Shown here: positions 36,483 through 45,147 of the stretch, piece by piece
Numbering within the stretch: position 1 is the stretch's first letter
How the letters are laid out: each line of letters begins with the position of its first letter
NCBI RefSeq assembly: GCF_001544915.2
Contig: NZ_FCOE02000010.1
Coordinates: 62,001 to 126,000, forward strand
Direction of reading: 5' to 3'
Length of the DNA stretch: 64,000 bases
Origin: Caballeronia pedi
GTDB taxonomy: Bacteria; Pseudomonadota; Gammaproteobacteria; Burkholderiales; Burkholderiaceae
Notes under the pieces: model-generated
What the model was told of the DNA's origin: nothing
Database searches by the model: none
The model's input: the letters and a program-made list of their open reading frames with translations, nothing else
Translations under genes and position numbers: made by a program

Positions 36483-39035
36483 ATGCGCTATTCGTTCGAA
36501 ATCAGGAAGTTCATTTACAGCCAGTATTTCTTCGGCGGTTTGCGCATCGCTTTGGGCGTGTCGCTGCCCGCCGTCCTGATGCTCATCGTTTTTCACAATC
36601 GCGAGCTGGGTTTCACGATCGCCACCGGCGCGCTCGGCGCCTGCGTCGTCGACATGCCCGGTCCGCTACGGCACAAACACAACGAGATGCTCGCGTGCAC
36701 GCTGATCGGCTTCTGCGCGGCGCTCGCCACGGGCATCGCGACGGCGCATCCGCTGACGCTCTGGCTGACCATCGTGCCGCTCACCTTCGTGCTGTCGCTG
36801 ATCGTCGTGTATGGCAACCGCTGGCCGCAGATCAGCTTCGCGACGCTCTTCATGATGGTCGTCACGCTCGAAGAGCATTTCACGCCGATGCAGGCGCTCA
36901 TCAACGCTTCGTGGATTCTGCTGGGCGGCCTCTGGTACACGTACTGGGCGACGCTCGTCTCCCGCCTGCTCGTGTATCGCATCGAACAGCAGGCGCTCGC
37001 CGAGAGCATCTTCAGTTGCGCCGAGTATCTGCTCGCGCGCGCCGATTTCTACGACGGCGACGCCGATCTCGACGAGTGTTATCGCATGCTCATCGAAAAG
37101 CAGATCGCGGCCGTCGAGCGGCAGGAAGCGGCGCGCGACATCGTGCTGCGCAATCTGCCGAAGGTGAAAAGCGGCAAGCTCGATGCGCGGCGCGCGCGGC
37201 TCTTCAATCTGTTCATCAACGTGGTGGATCTGCACGAGTTCTTCGTCGGCGCGCATACGGATTATCCGCTCGTGAGAAAGACCTTCGCGGGATCGGATGT
37301 GCTCATCTTCTATCGCGACCTGATGAGGAAGGCGAGCGCGGATCTGGAAGAAATCGGCCTTGCGGTGTTGCAGAACAATGCGGCGGGCAGGCAGATCAGC
37401 ATGAAAGCCGAGTTGCGCGCGATCGAGTACGAACTGGAGCTGATGCGCAAGCACGGCTTGCCCGAGAAGAATCCCGAAGCGTACACGGCGGCGGCGGCCG
37501 TGTTCAGGCGTCTATGGAGCGCGACGCGCCTCATCGACAAGATGCGCCGCCGCACGCGCGACGACGCGAGCGCGATCGAAACCGAAGTGCAGATCGATCA
37601 TGCGCTGTCGCGTTTCATTTCGAGCCGGCGCGTGCCATTCATGCAGATTTTCTCGAACCTGACGATGGCCTCGCCGAGCTTCCGGCACGCGCTGCGCGTG
37701 ACGATCGCGGTGGGCATCGGCTTCTGGCTCGGGCGGTTGCTGCCGCTCACGAACGCGTACTGGATCGTGATGACGACCGTCATCATCCTGAAGCCCGGCT
37801 ATTCGCTCACCAAGCAGCGCAACACGCAGCGGATCATCGGCACGGCGATCGGCTGCGCGGTGACCATCGCGCTGATTCTCTTCGTGAAGGAGCCGCATAT
37901 CCTGCTCGTCGTCATGTTCGCGTCGATGGTGATGAGCTATAGCCTGCTGCTCTTCAACTACGCGGCGAGCGTCGTGTTCACGTCGTCGTATGTGCTCTTG
38001 ATGTTCCATCTGCTCGCGCCGGGCAGCTTGCGGCTGATCGGCGAGCGCGCGATCGATACGGTCGTCGGCTGCGCGATCGCCATCGCGGCGAGCCACTTGT
38101 TTCCGTACTGGGAATATCGGTTGATGGGCAAGCTCGTGAAGGATCTGCTCGCCGCGACGCGCAGCTATCTGGAAGCGAGCTGGTGGTGGCGGGCGAAGCC
38201 GGCGTCGCCTGCGGAAAAGGCCCGCGCGGCTGCTTCATCGACGATGGAGACGCCGGTCGAGCGCGCCGTATTCGCGGATGCGAACGCGGGCGCGGTGGCG
38301 GCGTCGGCCGTCGTGGCGGAAGCGGCGGCGCAAACCGTCAACGTCAGCGCCGAAGCCGCCAACGAACCGAGCGCCGCCACGCCGCCGCTCGAACCGGCGC
38401 TCGTCGCCGATTCGGCGATGAAGGCCGCGAGCGCAACGGCGCAGCGTTTGTCGTCGGTGAGTATCGGCGAGAGCACGGCGGCGACGGCGAGCAAGGGCGC
38501 ATCCGCAGCGGCCACGGTCGCCGCCACCGCGCTCGACCGCGACTTCCGCTATCGGCTCGCGCGCAAGAACGTGCATATCGCGTTCGCCAATCTGGCGCAG
38601 GCGTTCCAGCGCATGATGCTGGAGCCGAAGGCGCAGCAAAGGTACGTCGCCGAATTGAACGATCTGCTCGTCCAAAGCCATGTGCTGGCTTCGCAGATCA
38701 CCGCCGCCGCGCCGCTGTTGCAGTCGCTCAACGAAGCGGGCGGCCAGCCGTTCGAGCCGGTGCAGCGCACCTTCGGTGTAGTGCGCGACAACCTCGCGGG
38801 CGCCGAGAGCGAACTGCCCGCCGCGCCCAGGCCCGATGCGTCGCCCGCGCAGGCGGACGCACTCAAGGAACTGCGGCGCGATCTCGACAAGATGGTCGTC
38901 GAAGCCGAGCGTGCGCAATCCTTGCCCGCCGATGCGCTCCACGACCTGAAGCTGCTCGCGCATCAATGCAAGCAGATGCTGACGGCGTCGTCTCTCATCG
39001 GCAAGGACGCCGCGCAGATTCGTCTGCCAGTGTGA
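36483..39035 (+). CDS. FUSC-family inner-membrane exporter (YccS/AaeB-like) with Ala-rich insert
   Basis: An 850-residue protein with two blocks of about six membrane helices (about 15-165 and 400-545), each followed by a cytosolic helical part. Motifs include ALGACVVDMPGPLRHKHNE and YWIVMTTVIILKPGYSLTKQ, the FUSC core. Relatives export aromatic carboxylic acids or act in envelope homeostasis. Residues about 573-684 form a low-complexity Ala/Ser/Thr/Glu stretch that is not part of the usual fold and precedes the conserved C-terminal helix bundle. AGGAAG lies three bases before the ATG. No membrane-fusion partner gene is beside it. Confidence 0.85.
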   Translation: MRYSFEIRKFIYSQYFFGGLRIALGVSLPAVLMLIVFHNRELGFTIATGALGACVVDMPGPLRHKHNEMLACTLIGFCAALATGIATAHPLTLWLTIVPLTFVLSLIVVYGNRWPQISFATLFMMVVTLEEHFTPMQALINASWILLGGLWYTYWATLVSRLLVYRIEQQALAESIFSCAEYLLARADFYDGDADLDECYRMLIEKQIAAVERQEAARDIVLRNLPKVKSGKLDARRARLFNLFINVVDLHEFFVGAHTDYPLVRKTFAGSDVLIFYRDLMRKASADLEEIGLAVLQNNAAGRQISMKAELRAIEYELELMRKHGLPEKNPEAYTAAAAVFRRLWSATRLIDKMRRRTRDDASAIETEVQIDHALSRFISSRRVPFMQIFSNLTMASPSFRHALRVTIAVGIGFWLGRLLPLTNAYWIVMTTVIILKPGYSLTKQRNTQRIIGTAIGCAVTIALILFVKEPHILLVVMFASMVMSYSLLLFNYAASVVFTSSYVLLMFHLLAPGSLRLIGERAIDTVVGCAIAIAASHLFPYWEYRLMGKLVKDLLAATRSYLEASWWWRAKPASPAEKARAAASSTMETPVERAVFADANAGAVAASAVVAEAAAQTVNVSAEAANEPSAATPPLEPALVADSAMKAASATAQRLSSVSIGESTAATASKGASAAATVAATALDRDFRYRLARKNVHIAFANLAQAFQRMMLEPKAQQRYVAELNDLLVQSHVLASQITAAAPLLQSLNEAGGQPFEPVQRTFGVVRDNLAGAESELPAAPRPDASPAQADALKELRRDLDKMVVEAERAQSLPADALHDLKLLAHQCKQMLTASSLIGKDAAQIRLPV

Positions 39036-39042
39036 CGGGCGC

Positions 39043-39264
39043 TTACTGTGACGCTCCGATCGCGGGCACGGCTGGCCGAACGTCGCTCGCGGCGGAGGGC
39101 TGCGCGTTTTGCTGATCGAACGCGCGCTTTTCACGGATCGCGTTGAAGAGGACCGTGCCGATCACCAGCAACACCACGACGACGATGAACACGCTGACCG
39201 CGCGGGTCGGATTTTTCTTGGGCTTGCCGTCCGTGGGCCGGGAGTCGCGGGGGTCGTGGGTCAT
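39043..39264 (-). CDS. Small single-pass membrane protein
   Basis: A 73-residue protein: hydrophilic N-terminus MTHDPRDSRPTDGKPKKNPT, one membrane helix (VSVFIVVVVLLVIGTVLF) and a 35-residue Ala/Gln/Pro-rich tail. An in-frame ATG at 39303 would add 13 residues; neither start has a clear ribosome-binding site. It is convergent with the FUSC gene and 7 bp from its stop. Function unknown. Confidence 0.55.
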   Translation of the reverse strand: MTHDPRDSRPTDGKPKKNPTRAVSVFIVVVVLLVIGTVLFNAIREKRAFDQQNAQPSAASDVRPAVPAIGASQ

Positions 39265-39452
39265 GAAATGGTGTGCGGCGCGGTTGGAGAAAGGACCCGA
39301 CATGGTACTCGGGTTGGGTTTCAGTTGGATTGCGACCGAGGCGGTTCGCGCAGCGTTAATCCGCGTCGTTTCGCAACGCGCACGCCACGCGCGAAATTCT
39401 GTGCTGCACCCTGTCGCTTGAACGACGCCCGCCCGATGACGATACTACTCAC

Positions 39453-39562
39453 GATTCCATGCGCGTCCGATCCCGGCAAGGGCTGCAAGGGGCAAGGGGC
39501 AAGGCCGGGATACCTTGTGACCGGACGTGTTGTGCCGCCCTCACCGGGCGGCGTTTTGTTTG
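39453..39562 (+). ncRNA. Candidate intergenic small RNA
   Basis: In a 317-bp gap with no gene, a promoter-like TTGAAC (39418-39423), 17 bp, GATACT (39441-39446) is followed about 90 bp later by the GC-rich hairpin GCCGCCC-tcacc-GGGCGGC (39534-39552) and GTTTTGTTT. The hairpin has no coding gene to terminate within 500 bp on this strand. A CAAGGGGCAAGGGGCAAGG direct repeat lies in the middle. Predicted length is about 110 nt. Confidence 0.35.
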
Positions 39563-39581
39563 GGGCGCACGTTAAGGCTCC

Positions 39582-40055
39582 TCAACTCTCCAGCGTCGGC
39601 CTGACCGGCAACGCCGTCGAATACTTGATCTGCTCCATCGCAAAGCTCGAACTGACGTCATACAGCGGCACCGCGCGAATGAGCAGCTTGTACACCCGAT
39701 CGTAGTCGTCGATATCGGACACCACCACGCGCAACAGATAATCGGTTTCGCCGCTCATCCGGTACACCTCGACCACTTCCGGAATATCGCGCACCGCGCG
39801 CGTGAAATCTTCAGCCCACGTCTGCGTGTGCTGGTTCGTGCGCACCGCGACGAAAACGGTCGTGCCGACGCCGAGCTTCTTCGGGTCGCACAGCGCCACC
39901 TGCGCGCGGATCACGCCCGTTTCCTTCAGGCGCTGCACGCGCTTCCAGCAAGGCGTCTGCGACAGATTCACCCGTTGCGCGAGCTCCGCGATGGGCATCG
40001 TCACATCGTTCTGCAGCAATTCGAGCAACTTGCGGTCGATGAGGTCCATTCCCAT
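39582..40055 (-). CDS. Lrp/AsnC-family transcriptional regulator
   Basis: A 157-residue feast/famine regulator. The N-terminal helix-turn-helix (DRKLLELLQNDVTMPIAELA, VNLSQTPCWKRVQRLKETG) is followed by a ligand-binding alpha-beta domain (residues 65-150, with SGETDYLLRVVVSDIDDYDR). It is divergent from a cysteine-dioxygenase-like gene with 127 bp of AT-rich DNA between, so that gene is the natural target. The ligand may be cysteine or another amino acid; this is inferred from context. Confidence 0.9.
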   Translation of the reverse strand: MGMDLIDRKLLELLQNDVTMPIAELAQRVNLSQTPCWKRVQRLKETGVIRAQVALCDPKKLGVGTTVFVAVRTNQHTQTWAEDFTRAVRDIPEVVEVYRMSGETDYLLRVVVSDIDDYDRVYKLLIRAVPLYDVSSSFAMEQIKYSTALPVRPTLES

Positions 40056-40071
40056 GCTGCACCCCTTATAG

Positions 40072-40122
40072 GAAATTATTCTATTTCTGGATGTTCGAGC
40101 GGAATTATATGGAAACTAATTC
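40072..40122. promoter_or_regulatory. Candidate operator for the Lrp-type regulator
   Basis: Two inverted repeats lie between the divergent genes: GAAAT-N6-ATTTC (40072-40087) and GAATTA-N9-TAATTC (40102-40122). The stretch is far more AT-rich than its surroundings, as is usual for Lrp/AsnC sites. TATAAA at 40137-40142 may be the -10 of the plus-strand gene. Confidence 0.45.
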
Positions 40123-40182
40123 TGGAGGCAAGCCGGTATAAATAAGGCAGTCAACAACGACAAATAGACGGCTCCATCCACT

Positions 40183-40782
40183 ATGCGACTCGAACATGTC
40201 AGCGGCCCGGCGCGGCCCTTCTCCCCGGCTCATCCGGCTTCGGATTGCCCCGCCAATAAAAGCCCGGCGCTCGAACAACTGTGCCGCGAGATCGATGCCG
40301 CCTTTGCCGCAGCCGAAACGGGGCCGCGTGCATCGTTCGGCGAGCGCGTGCGCCTTGCGCTGCAACGCGCGATCGCCGATCCGGGCCTGCTGCGCCCCGA
40401 TCAGCGCGTGAGCAATGCGCAGGGTTATAGCCGTCATCTGCTCGCCGCCGATCCGCTCAACCGCTACGCGATCGCCGCGCTCGTCTGGGAGCCGGGACAA
40501 GCAAGCCCGGTGCACGGTCATCGGACGTGGTGCGGTTATGCCGTGATCGAAGGCGGGCTCGAAGAAACGCTGTATCGCTGGGATGCCGCCGCGCATCGCG
40601 CCGTCGAAACGCGGCGTCACGCGCGGCCGCCCGGCGCGGTCTCTTACGTGGACGCGGGACGCGGCGCGATCCATCAACTGGGCAATCCCGCCGATACCGC
40701 CGCGCGCGCCGTGTCGCTGCATATCTACGGCGTCGCGGGCGAGCAGATCGCCACGCACGTCAACGATCTGCTCGCCGCCTGA
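40183..40782 (+). CDS. Cysteine dioxygenase-like cupin protein
   Basis: A 199-residue cupin of the cysteine dioxygenase type. Iron ligands appear as H111 and H113 (SPVHGHRTWCGYAVIEG) and H164 (GAIHQLGN). Members add O2 to the thiol of cysteine, 3-mercaptopropionate or a similar compound to give the sulfinate, so a role in sulfur amino-acid breakdown is likely; the substrate is not decided. Bacterial members are about 190-200 residues, so it is complete. It is divergent from an Lrp-type regulator. Confidence 0.8.
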   Translation: MRLEHVSGPARPFSPAHPASDCPANKSPALEQLCREIDAAFAAAETGPRASFGERVRLALQRAIADPGLLRPDQRVSNAQGYSRHLLAADPLNRYAIAALVWEPGQASPVHGHRTWCGYAVIEGGLEETLYRWDAAAHRAVETRRHARPPGAVSYVDAGRGAIHQLGNPADTAARAVSLHIYGVAGEQIATHVNDLLAA

Positions 40783-40789
40783 AGAACGC

Positions 40790-43423
40790 TCAGCCCTTCC
40801 CCGGCTCCGAGGCCGTCGGAATCTGCGGCGGAATCGGCACGGATTGATCGGTCGGCGGCGGCGCCGGCTGCGGCTCGTGCGAAACATCGCGCGAGAGCTT
40901 CGGGCCGACCGCCGCTTCGTCCTCTTGGGCGCCCGGCGGCGCCTCGCCCGTCCAGATGCGGCGCGCGCGCTCGCGGCCTTCGGCGGCATCGGCGCCGAGC
41001 ATCGCATCGCGCGTCATCTGCACATGCATCTGCGGCACGGGAATCTCCATGCCCGCTTCGTCCATCTTGCGCTTGATGCGCAGGTTGAACGCCCGCGCGA
41101 CGCTCCATTGCTGCAGCGGCCGCGTCTTGATCTGCCCTTTCACGACCATCCAGTTCGGATCGAAACGGTCCAGCCCCCACACTTCCACCGGCCCGAGCAT
41201 TTCGAGCCGATAGCGCAAATCGGCCATCAGTTCGGCGCCGACTTCACGGATCATCTGCGTGACTTCATCGACGTCCGCCGTGAACGGCACGCGCACTTCG
41301 AACACCGCATACGCGAAATCGCGCGACAGATTCTTCACCGTCTTGATCTGCGAGAAGGGAATCGCGTGGATCGCGCCCTGGCCGTCGCGCAGGCGCACGG
41401 TGCGAATCGTCAGGCTTTCGACGATGCCCGCATGGCCGCCCTCGACCTCGATCGAATCGCCGACCGAGATCGTGTCCTCGATGATGATGAAGAGCCCCGT
41501 GATCAGATCCGCGACGAGCGACTGCGCGCCGAAACCGACCGCGAGGCCGATCACGCCCGCGCCCGCGAGCAGCGGCGTCACGTTCAGACCGAGGTTCGCG
41601 GCGGTCACGATCGCCGCGGCCGTCAGCAGGAACACGAACACGACATTGCGCACGAGCGGCAGCATCGTGCGCGCGCGCATGCTCGGGCCACGCCCGCCGC
41701 GCCGCGCCGCGTCTGGCCGCAGCGCTTCCTGAATGCCCGTGTCGATCAGAATCCAGATCAGCCACGCGACGAAGAACGTCAGCACGATCATCGCGACCGC
41801 GTGCGTGATGCCGCGCGCCGCGACGCTCTCCTCCGCCATCCGCGCGATCGAAAAGCCCCAGAAACGCGACGACAGTTCGAGGAACACGAGCCAGACGCCG
41901 ACCACGATCATCGTGCCGACGAACTTGATGAGTCTGCGCACGTAAGCCGATTGCCGGCGCGGCTTGCGCGACTTGGGGCGCGTGATGCGCACGACGATCG
42001 CCGAGAGAAAGAACGCGACGACGAGCAGGCCCGCGGTCGCGATCGCCATCTGCAACACGTTCTCGGATGTGCCGATGCCCATCAGCGTCGCCACCACCGA
42101 AGCCGAGGCGAGCAACAGCAGCGGCAACTGCCACAGCGACGCGACCACCTCGAAGGTTTCAGTCGCGGCCTTGCGCGTATGGCGCTGCTCGTAGGTGCGG
42201 CTTCTGATCAGATGCGCGACGGGCCGCTGGAACGCGAGCGCGAAGTAAGCCGTGAGGCCCGCCGCGCCCATGTTCGCGCACGTCGAAATGAGCGCGGACA
42301 GATTGGTGCCGAGCTGCTGCGCGACGTCGTAGTTGGCGGCCGCGTCGCCGAGCGCGCCGAGCGTGCCGATCAGAAACAGCAGCCGCCGCGCTCGCAGAAT
42401 CAGCAAATTCACCGCGACGCGCCGATGCGCCGAGCCGAACAGCGAGAACATGATGAGGCAGATCGCGGAAAAGACCGCGCCCGCGACCATCGCATAGGCG
42501 GTGACCATCGCGAGCGTGCGCCCGAGCGACAGCGGCATGTAGTGCGTGAAGGTCAGCGCCGCGAGAAACGCGAAGAGATACGGCGCGACGCGGCGCATCG
42601 TGAAGAGCAGCAGTTCGCGCGTCGTCGGATTCGAATGCAGGCCGGTGTCGATGCCATAGCGCGTCTGCATGCGCCGCTGCACATACACCAGCACGAACGC
42701 GCACGCGCCCCAGCCCGCGAGCGTCGCGAAATAGTTGAAGAGCGTGCGGCCGAACGACTCGCGGCTCTGGCTCGTGACGATCGTGAAGAGTTCGTTGCCG
42801 GCGGCATTGAAACGCCCGCTCCAGTAGGCGATCGGCGTCTTGCCGCGCTTCACGTCGGCTTCGATATTGGTGAGCGCCGATGCGATGGCGCCGAGCAGGC
42901 CGGCGTTCTGCGCGATCGTCGCCACAACCGACGATGCCGTCGCGCCGGACGTCGCCGCCGCACCCGCGGCCGCAGCGGGTGTGCCGCTCGCCGTGGCGTC
43001 CGCCGTCGCGGGCGCGGGCGCGGCCGCCGCGCCCGATGCCGCAAGCGCGTCATCGGCGGCGCGCCTGGCATCGCGCAGGTGCTTCAGTTGCGAGACGAGC
43101 GCGGCGCGTTGCTTGTCGCTGTCGAGCGTCGAAATGACGTTGTCGAGCGAGCGAATCATCTCGGCATCGGACATCGCGGGCGCTGATGCAGCGTCCGGCG
43201 CGGATGCGGGCGCAGCCGGCGTGATCAGTTCCTGAAAGGACGGCAGCGTGAGAGCGGGACCGGCCGCCTGGGCGGCAGGCGCCGCGAGCACGATAGCCGC
43301 GACGAATGCGGCGAGTAAGAACGCGCACGAAGCGCGGCGCGCGCGCTGGCGCACGAGCGCCGCCATCCAGGATATCGCGACAGACGCCCACGCGCGGACA
43401 TGCGCGAGGTTGCGTGACTTCAT
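40790..43423 (-). CDS. Large mechanosensitive channel of the MscS family
   Basis: An 877-residue inner-membrane protein. The N-terminus has a long basic leader and a signal-like segment ending APAAQAAG, then a periplasmic Ala-rich helical part (about 60-170), about eleven membrane helices, and the MscS core (about 600-790) with LAVGFGAQSLVADLITGLFI and IEVEGGHAGIVESLTIRTVR. A Pro/Glu-rich tail of about 60 residues follows. The size is like the MscK/YbdG-type multi-helix members that open on osmotic downshock. It is convergent with the cupin gene, 7 bp apart. Confidence 0.88.
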   Translation of the reverse strand: MKSRNLAHVRAWASVAISWMAALVRQRARRASCAFLLAAFVAAIVLAAPAAQAAGPALTLPSFQELITPAAPASAPDAASAPAMSDAEMIRSLDNVISTLDSDKQRAALVSQLKHLRDARRAADDALAASGAAAAPAPATADATASGTPAAAAGAAATSGATASSVVATIAQNAGLLGAIASALTNIEADVKRGKTPIAYWSGRFNAAGNELFTIVTSQSRESFGRTLFNYFATLAGWGACAFVLVYVQRRMQTRYGIDTGLHSNPTTRELLLFTMRRVAPYLFAFLAALTFTHYMPLSLGRTLAMVTAYAMVAGAVFSAICLIMFSLFGSAHRRVAVNLLILRARRLLFLIGTLGALGDAAANYDVAQQLGTNLSALISTCANMGAAGLTAYFALAFQRPVAHLIRSRTYEQRHTRKAATETFEVVASLWQLPLLLLASASVVATLMGIGTSENVLQMAIATAGLLVVAFFLSAIVVRITRPKSRKPRRQSAYVRRLIKFVGTMIVVGVWLVFLELSSRFWGFSIARMAEESVAARGITHAVAMIVLTFFVAWLIWILIDTGIQEALRPDAARRGGRGPSMRARTMLPLVRNVVFVFLLTAAAIVTAANLGLNVTPLLAGAGVIGLAVGFGAQSLVADLITGLFIIIEDTISVGDSIEVEGGHAGIVESLTIRTVRLRDGQGAIHAIPFSQIKTVKNLSRDFAYAVFEVRVPFTADVDEVTQMIREVGAELMADLRYRLEMLGPVEVWGLDRFDPNWMVVKGQIKTRPLQQWSVARAFNLRIKRKMDEAGMEIPVPQMHVQMTRDAMLGADAAEGRERARRIWTGEAPPGAQEDEAAVGPKLSRDVSHEPQPAPPPTDQSVPIPPQIPTASEPGKG

Positions 43424-43544
43424 AACGGTCTCGATTTCTGAAAGACCGCCAGTTTAGCGGCTGGGACAAGCGGCCCGCCCGATGCGGACGTAACCGAATG
43501 TTAAGCGTGTGCGCACTGTTTTTTTCAGACGAATACGCCGCGCG

Positions 43545-44018
43545 CTATTTGTCCATCTCGGTGCGCGTACCGCCAGCGTCGGACGACGGGCCCGCGACCG
43601 AGCCCTGCGCGCTCGCCTGCGGGTTCGACGCGCCGCCGCTCGTCGCCGACCATTCCTGCAACTTGCGCCCGGCCGACTGAAGACCGGCGCCGGTTGCGCT
43701 CGCGGCATTGTTGATTGCGGCGTTGGTGGCGCTCGCCGCGTTATCGAAGTTCGCCCGCGCCGTTGCGGCGACGCTGCTTGCGGACACGTCGGGCGTCGAG
43801 CCGGCGTTGTCGAAATTCTGCTGCGCCGACTGCTTGGCCGCATCGACCTTCTGGCCGACGTAGCTCGCCGCCTGATCGAACTTCTGGCTGGTCTGACTCG
43901 CGACGTTGTTCAAGGCGCTCGCGGCCTGTCCCGCGGTGGCGTCGTGCTTTTCGCAGGCGGCGAGCACGCCGAGCGCCGCGAGCACCACGGCAATGCGGTT
44001 CATGGAATTCATCTGCAT
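43545..44018 (-). CDS. Hypothetical lipoprotein with Asn/Ala-rich repeats
   Basis: A 157-residue lipoprotein: signal MNRIAVVLAALGVLAAC with lipobox LAAC, then a hydrophilic Ala/Asn/Ser/Gln-rich chain with loosely repeated FDNA, NNAAS and QKFDQAAS units that suggests an extended amphipathic helix, like late-embryogenesis-type or YtxH-like proteins. The ATG at 44018 has AGAAGG ahead; the ATG at 44012 is an alternative. Function unknown. Confidence 0.65.
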   Translation of the reverse strand: MQMNSMNRIAVVLAALGVLAACEKHDATAGQAASALNNVASQTSQKFDQAASYVGQKVDAAKQSAQQNFDNAGSTPDVSASSVAATARANFDNAASATNAAINNAASATGAGLQSAGRKLQEWSATSGGASNPQASAQGSVAGPSSDAGGTRTEMDK

Positions 44019-44267
44019 GGCGTTACCTTCTACCTGATCTCGAAACTGGCGAACATCATACGCTTTCGAGGCGACGTCTCTTGGAAAGCGATGAACCATC
44101 CAGTTCGCTTACAGGAAGAGCGAACCGACCGCTCGAACCTTGCATCATAGGAGAACTGGCTGACGCTCGAAGACCGACATCCTGCTTTCAAAGGCCTGTC
44201 GGGAAACGCGGCCTGACGAATAATCAGCAACTAGAATTTTTCCTCTACATTTAGGAGACTTCTGGTT

Positions 44268-44636
44268 TTGGAGCGCTATCCGGTTGGCTATATTCGCCAC
44301 CGTCCCGCCTCCACGAAATCCCGCACCATGCTTTTGATGAATGCCGCTATCGTCCTCGTCGCAGGATTGATGCTGTTCGAGCCGTTCACGCGCGCCCCTG
44401 TCTCCCGCTTCACCACGCCCCGCATGCGCCGCAACCTGGCTCATCGTGCGTTCTATCAGGCGGGAGCCGCATTCTTCGCGGCGCTGCTCATCGGCACGAG
44501 TCCGCCGGCGCCCGAGCGCATCTCGCCGCTGCTCGTGCTGGCAGTCGCCCTGCTGCTGGTGTGTGCGAGCATTTACTGGATCGTGCGCGGCAAGCGATTG
44601 CTCAAACAGCGTCGCGTATTCGGCAACATGTATTGA
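44268..44636 (+). CDS. Small membrane protein of unknown function
   Basis: Up to 122 residues with three membrane helices (MLLMNAAIVLVAGLMLF, AAFFAALLIGTSP, LLVLAVALLLVCASIYWIV) and a basic C-terminus. TTG at 44268 has AGGAGA ten bases ahead; the first ATG at 44328 has none, giving a 102-residue alternative. The family is not recognised. Confidence 0.55.
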   Translation: MERYPVGYIRHRPASTKSRTMLLMNAAIVLVAGLMLFEPFTRAPVSRFTTPRMRRNLAHRAFYQAGAAFFAALLIGTSPPAPERISPLLVLAVALLLVCASIYWIVRGKRLLKQRRVFGNMY

Positions 44637-44795
44637 TCCCCTCCGACGCAGCGCGATCGCGCTGCGTCCTTCGGGCGGCCCGCTCAAGAACACGGCCGCT
44701 TGCTTTCCCGCCTCCAACCCTGTCTGCCGGCATCCCGGGCGATTGCGGTGCTTTGCGGTATATTCGCGCCGAAGCATCCAGCGAACGCCTGGACG

Positions 44796-44931
44796 AAAAA
44801 AAAGGCGCTACGTTGCCGTAGCGCCTTAAAAGTTCTAGCCATTCCGAGGGCCGTGCTAGAACCTGAGAGCCTGTCTTTCGAGCCTCGGGCGGGAAGCGCT
44901 TACGCGCACATCGTCTCCGGTTTCGAAATTC
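44796..44931 (-). ncRNA. Candidate intergenic small RNA
   Basis: On the minus strand, in a gap with no gene, there is a stem GTTCTAGC/GCTAGAAC (44862-44832) and then a strong terminator: AAGGCGCTACG-loop-CGTAGCGCCTT (44827-44802) with eight T. A promoter-like TTGACT (44966-44961), 17 bp, AAAAAT (44943-44938) lies upstream. No minus-strand gene feeds this terminator, and on the plus strand it lacks a T-run, so it is not the terminator of the gene at 44268. Predicted length is about 135 nt. Confidence 0.45.
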
Positions 44932-45060
44932 GGTTCCATTTTTTCCGGGATCGCTGCGCGAGTCAAGCAAAATTTCACGGTCCGGGCAACTGCCCAAGTT
45001 TCGTTCAAGGCGTGCTGATGAACGAAAAAAATTCGTAGCGAATGCACCTTATCGCCGAGG

Positions 45061-45101
45061 CTTGCATCGTTTGCAAGTTTGCCGATGCCTGCTTGTAGAA
45101 T
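45061..45101 (+). promoter_or_regulatory. Candidate promoter/operator of the IclR-type gene
   Basis: CTTGCA-tcgtt-TGCAAG (45061-45077) overlaps a possible -35 TTGCAA, with TAGAAT at 45096-45101 (19-bp spacing). A direct repeat ACAAAACA occurs twice just before the start codon. Autoregulation at such sites is common for IclR proteins. Confidence 0.4.
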
Positions 45102-45147
45102 TGCGCCCAGTCATCAAACAAAACAATGTTTCACAAAACAAAAGCCT

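Noticed and set aside
39500..39520. GGGGCAAGG direct repeats as a possible CRISPR or tandem-repeat locus
   Set aside because: Only two to three 8-9 bp units without spacers; far too short for a CRISPR array.
40583..43186. An 867-codon open frame opposite the MscS-type gene
   Set aside because: Composition of a reverse-complement shadow (His/Arg/Asp runs); the MscS channel is clearly the gene.
44856..45047. A 63-codon minus-strand frame in the gap before the IclR-type gene
   Set aside because: No ribosome-binding site and no protein-like features; it overlaps the candidate sRNA promoter, so coding is unlikely.
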